Shown: positions 5,084 through 7,007 of the stretch, piece after piece
Layout: the number at the start of each line of letters is the position of its first letter
How positions within the stretch are numbered: position 1 is the first letter of the stretch
From: Flavobacteriales bacterium
GTDB taxonomy: Bacteria; Bacteroidota; Bacteroidia; Flavobacteriales; Flavobacteriaceae
NCBI GenBank assembly: GCA_027003085.1
Contig: JALWYR010000073.1
Coordinates: 1 to 7,007 of the forward strand
DNA length: 7,007 bases
Direction: 5' to 3'
Position numbers and translations under genes: made by a program
The notes under the pieces: model-generated
What the model saw: only the letters and a program-made list of their open reading frames with translations
Databases searched by the model: none
Told to the model about the DNA's origin: nothing

Positions 5084-5962
5084 TTAATCTTTGAATTTTT
5101 GTTCGAAATAACGAACCAATCCCTCGGCCGGATACCGGATGATTTGTTCCACTTGCAGGTCGAAATCGTTGGCGGCGGCTTTCAGTTCATCTGCAAAAAA
5201 CCAGGCCACCGAACCCACAAAAAATAGTGGCAGTTCCCGAGATGAAGGGTAGGGGAGGACGCGGAGCCGGAAAAACTCCGAAAAACCGTGGTGGAGCAAA
5301 TCCCGCACATAGGATTCGTGCCGCCAACGGTGCAGGAAAGGCATAAACGAAGCCAAATAGGCGTTGGGCGTATCCGAATGATAGAGTTGCCTTTTAACGT
5401 GGTCGGGGTCGAGGGGGAATTGCCAGGCAAAATCCTTGCGCAGGTGTGCGGGCATCAATCCGTAGAAATAGTCGCGAAGCAGGATTTTTCCGAAATAATT
5501 ACCGCTTCCTTCGTCCATAATCAGGTAGCCCAGCGAAACATTGCGCATAAAAATATTGGATCCATCGTAATAGCATGCGTTGGAACCGGTGCCCAAGATA
5601 CCTATGATACCTTCGCGGTGGCCTGCGGTTGCCAGGGCGGCACCCAGCATATCTTCTTCGACAGTGATTTGGGCTTGTGGGAAAATTTGGCGAAAAATTT
5701 TTTCCAAGCGCTGTTGTGCTTGGGTGGTTCCGCATCCTGCACCGTAGAAAAACAATTTATGTATCCGGTAAGTCCAACACTGAATATCTTTTGAATTTTG
5801 AAGCAGGCTTCGTAGTTGATTATCATCCAGTATTTCTGGATTGAGGCCCGGTGTTTGGAAAGCATCCACAACCTTGGCGTTTTTTATATCCAGCACACGC
5901 CAATCGGCCTTAGTGGAGCCGCCGTCGGCCAGAAGGATGTATTTTGGTTTTATTGGATCCAT
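5084..5962 (-). CDS. BadF/BadG-family sugar kinase, N-acetylglucosamine kinase-like
   Basis: This 292-residue ASKHA-fold ATPase has no signal peptide or membrane segment, so it is cytosolic. Motifs in order are phosphate-1 LLADGGSTKADW (10-21), a probable catalytic Asp104 in VEEDMLGAALATAG, phosphate-2 GILGTGSNACYYDG (121-134), the glycine-rich GYLIMDEGSGNYFGK (145-159), and an adenosine-binding GSVA (250-253) followed by PAEGLVRY. This pattern belongs to the BadF/BadG/BcrA/BcrD family, whose stand-alone members of about 280-300 residues act on N-acetylglucosamine or related amino sugars. The benzoyl-CoA reductase activators in the family carry Fe-S cysteines in a pattern not seen here. The start at 5962 is needed to keep the phosphate-1 loop complete and overlaps the upstream glycosidase gene by 13 nt, so the two are probably cotranscribed. 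The precise substrate (GlcNAc, glucosamine or glucose) cannot be read from the sequence. Confidence 0.85.
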   Translation of the reverse strand: MDPIKPKYILLADGGSTKADWRVLDIKNAKVVDAFQTPGLNPEILDDNQLRSLLQNSKDIQCWTYRIHKLFFYGAGCGTTQAQQRLEKIFRQIFPQAQITVEEDMLGAALATAGHREGIIGILGTGSNACYYDGSNIFMRNVSLGYLIMDEGSGNYFGKILLRDYFYGLMPAHLRKDFAWQFPLDPDHVKRQLYHSDTPNAYLASFMPFLHRWRHESYVRDLLHHGFSEFFRLRVLPYPSSRELPLFFVGSVAWFFADELKAAANDFDLQVEQIIRYPAEGLVRYFEQKFKD

Positions 5963-7007
5963 AGGCGATAGTTCCAGGGTTTGAGGTTTATTTCCCTTTG
6001 TGGGTCGAAATCAATTTCTTGACCGGTAAAGGCATCGTGAAACTTTCCGGTGGTTTGGACCCGGAATGTTTGGGTCTGAGCGGAAAAATTTCCTGCAAAG
6101 ATGAGTCGCTTTCCGCCCTTTTTACGTTCGAATACCAGGATATTGGGATTGGTGCAACCGAGGCGGATATAATCGGCAGGATGTTTTCCGCCGTGAAGGG
6201 CGGGATAAGTATTTTTGAGCCGGCCCAGTTTGCGGTATAGCTCGAACTCGCGGCTGCGTTTTTTGGGGATGCTGTCCTTTTCAAAGAATTTGAGCCGGTG
6301 TGCCAGTCCGTATTCTTGTCCGCTATACAGCAAAGGCATGCCTTTGACGGTGTAGGTGAGGGCGGCAGCCAATTCCCAGGCATCGCCAAAGGTTTCGTAA
6401 ACGGTGCCTTTCCAGCTGTTTTCGTCGTGGTTCGAAGTAAAATACATCAGCATGTCGTCGGGTTCGTAGAGCGTATCTATTTTACGGATGTAATTGTCCC
6501 AATCCTCCACGGTTTTGCGTCCTTTTGCCATGTCGGCCAGGAGGAAATGGGCTTCCCAGGCGTAGCACATGTCAAACAAGCTGTCGCGCAGCAGTTCGGG
6601 TTCCCAGGCCTCGGCCAGCATAAACAGGGGTTTGATACGGCGAAGGCGGTGGATGGCCTGGCGCCAAAAGTCCACGGGCACTTCGCCGGCCACATCGCAG
6701 CGAAAACCGTCGATATCGAATTTTTTGACCCAGTAGGCCATGGCATCGGTCATGGCATTGCGCAATCGCGGATTGTCGTAATTGAGGTCGGCCACGTCTT
6801 TCCAGCCCTTGGATGTGCCGTCGGGATTGAGCGGGTCGGTAATTTCGCCGCGGGCGTTGTGGGTGTAGTATTCGGGATGTTCTTTGACCCAAGGATTGTC
6901 CCAACCCGTATGATTGGCCACCCAGTCCAGGATGACCAACATGCCGTTTTGATGGGCCGTGCGAATGAGTTCGTGTAAATCGGCTTCGGTGCCCAGGTTG
7001 GGATTGA
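5950..7007 (-). CDS. GH13 alpha-amylase-family glycosidase (5' end beyond window)
   Basis: The visible 351 residues cover most of the (beta/alpha)8 barrel and the C-terminal beta domain of a family 13 glycoside hydrolase acting on alpha-glucans or maltooligosaccharides. The frame stays open to the window edge at 7007, so the true start lies beyond it. The ATG at 6942 is internal, falling just before region I. Conserved regions are I, LDWVANH (Asp codon 6925-6927); II, GFRCDVAGEV (nucleophile Asp, 6694-6696); III, MLAEAWEP (acid/base Glu, 6610-6612); and IV, YFTSNHDENSW (stabilising Asp, 6424-6426). The catalytic triad is therefore intact. GMPLLYSGQEYG and IFAGNFSAQTQTFRV are typical barrel-end and C-domain strands. 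Region II resembles the neopullulanase/maltogenic amylase form. Location (cytosol or periplasm) is unknown without the N-terminus. Its stop overlaps the sugar kinase start by 13 nt. Confidence 0.92.
   Translation of the reverse strand, partial: NPNLGTEADLHELIRTAHQNGMLVILDWVANHTGWDNPWVKEHPEYYTHNARGEITDPLNPDGTSKGWKDVADLNYDNPRLRNAMTDAMAYWVKKFDIDGFRCDVAGEVPVDFWRQAIHRLRRIKPLFMLAEAWEPELLRDSLFDMCYAWEAHFLLADMAKGRKTVEDWDNYIRKIDTLYEPDDMLMYFTSNHDENSWKGTVYETFGDAWELAAALTYTVKGMPLLYSGQEYGLAHRLKFFEKDSIPKKRSREFELYRKLGRLKNTYPALHGGKHPADYIRLGCTNPNILVFERKKGGKRLIFAGNFSAQTQTFRVQTTGKFHDAFTGQEIDFDPQREINLKPWNYRLWIQ

Noticed and set aside
6298..6978. A 226-codon plus-strand open frame opposite the glycosidase
   Set aside because: All four GH13 conserved regions and the catalytic triad lie on the minus strand. 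The plus-strand frame has no family features.

Overview
The window looks like the chromosome of a member of the Bacteroidota. The evidence is the sufB-sufC-sufD-sufE-sufT order, protein sequences typical of that phylum, no Shine-Dalgarno sequences before the starts, and promoter elements of the Bacteroidota type (TAnnTTTG). I cannot place it below class level. Coding DNA has moderate GC (58% in one 60-base stretch counted by hand), while most of the upstream gap departs strongly from that in both directions.

Layout. Positions 1-730 hold no gene I can support. The two edges are very AT-rich (20-23% GC per 60 bases). Between them, from about 161 to 500, is an abrupt island of 70-77% GC, with a mixed zone of about 50-55% continuing to about 630. 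The island consists of degenerate repeats about 125-129 bp apart and is full of hairpins. A leftward promoter near the left edge suggests an unseen gene transcribed out of the window. At the right edge a 19-bp palindrome and a TACCTTTG element form the probable regulated promoter of the suf operon.

Positions 731-5063 (+ strand) are a compact Fe-S cluster assembly operon. SufB, SufC and SufD form the scaffold/ATPase complex, SufE is the sulfur carrier, and SufT is a DUF59 (MIP18-like) maturation factor. The genes overlap or are at most 18 nt apart, so they are almost certainly cotranscribed and translationally coupled. The cysteine desulfurase gene sufS, often found between sufD and sufE in this phylum, is absent, so SufE must receive sulfur from an enzyme encoded elsewhere.

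Positions 5084-7007 (- strand) hold a second transcription unit facing suf, ending 20 bp from sufT. A GH13 alpha-amylase-family glycosidase (its 5' end lies beyond the window) overlaps by 13 nt a BadF/BadG-type sugar kinase resembling N-acetylglucosamine kinases. This is a plausible release-and-phosphorylate sugar pair.

The genes themselves are conventional. The least explained material is the GC-rich, hairpin-forming repeat island upstream of suf, where two repeat copies keep the same fold through at least one compensatory base-pair change. The missing sufS and the palindrome over the suf promoter are the next most interesting points.
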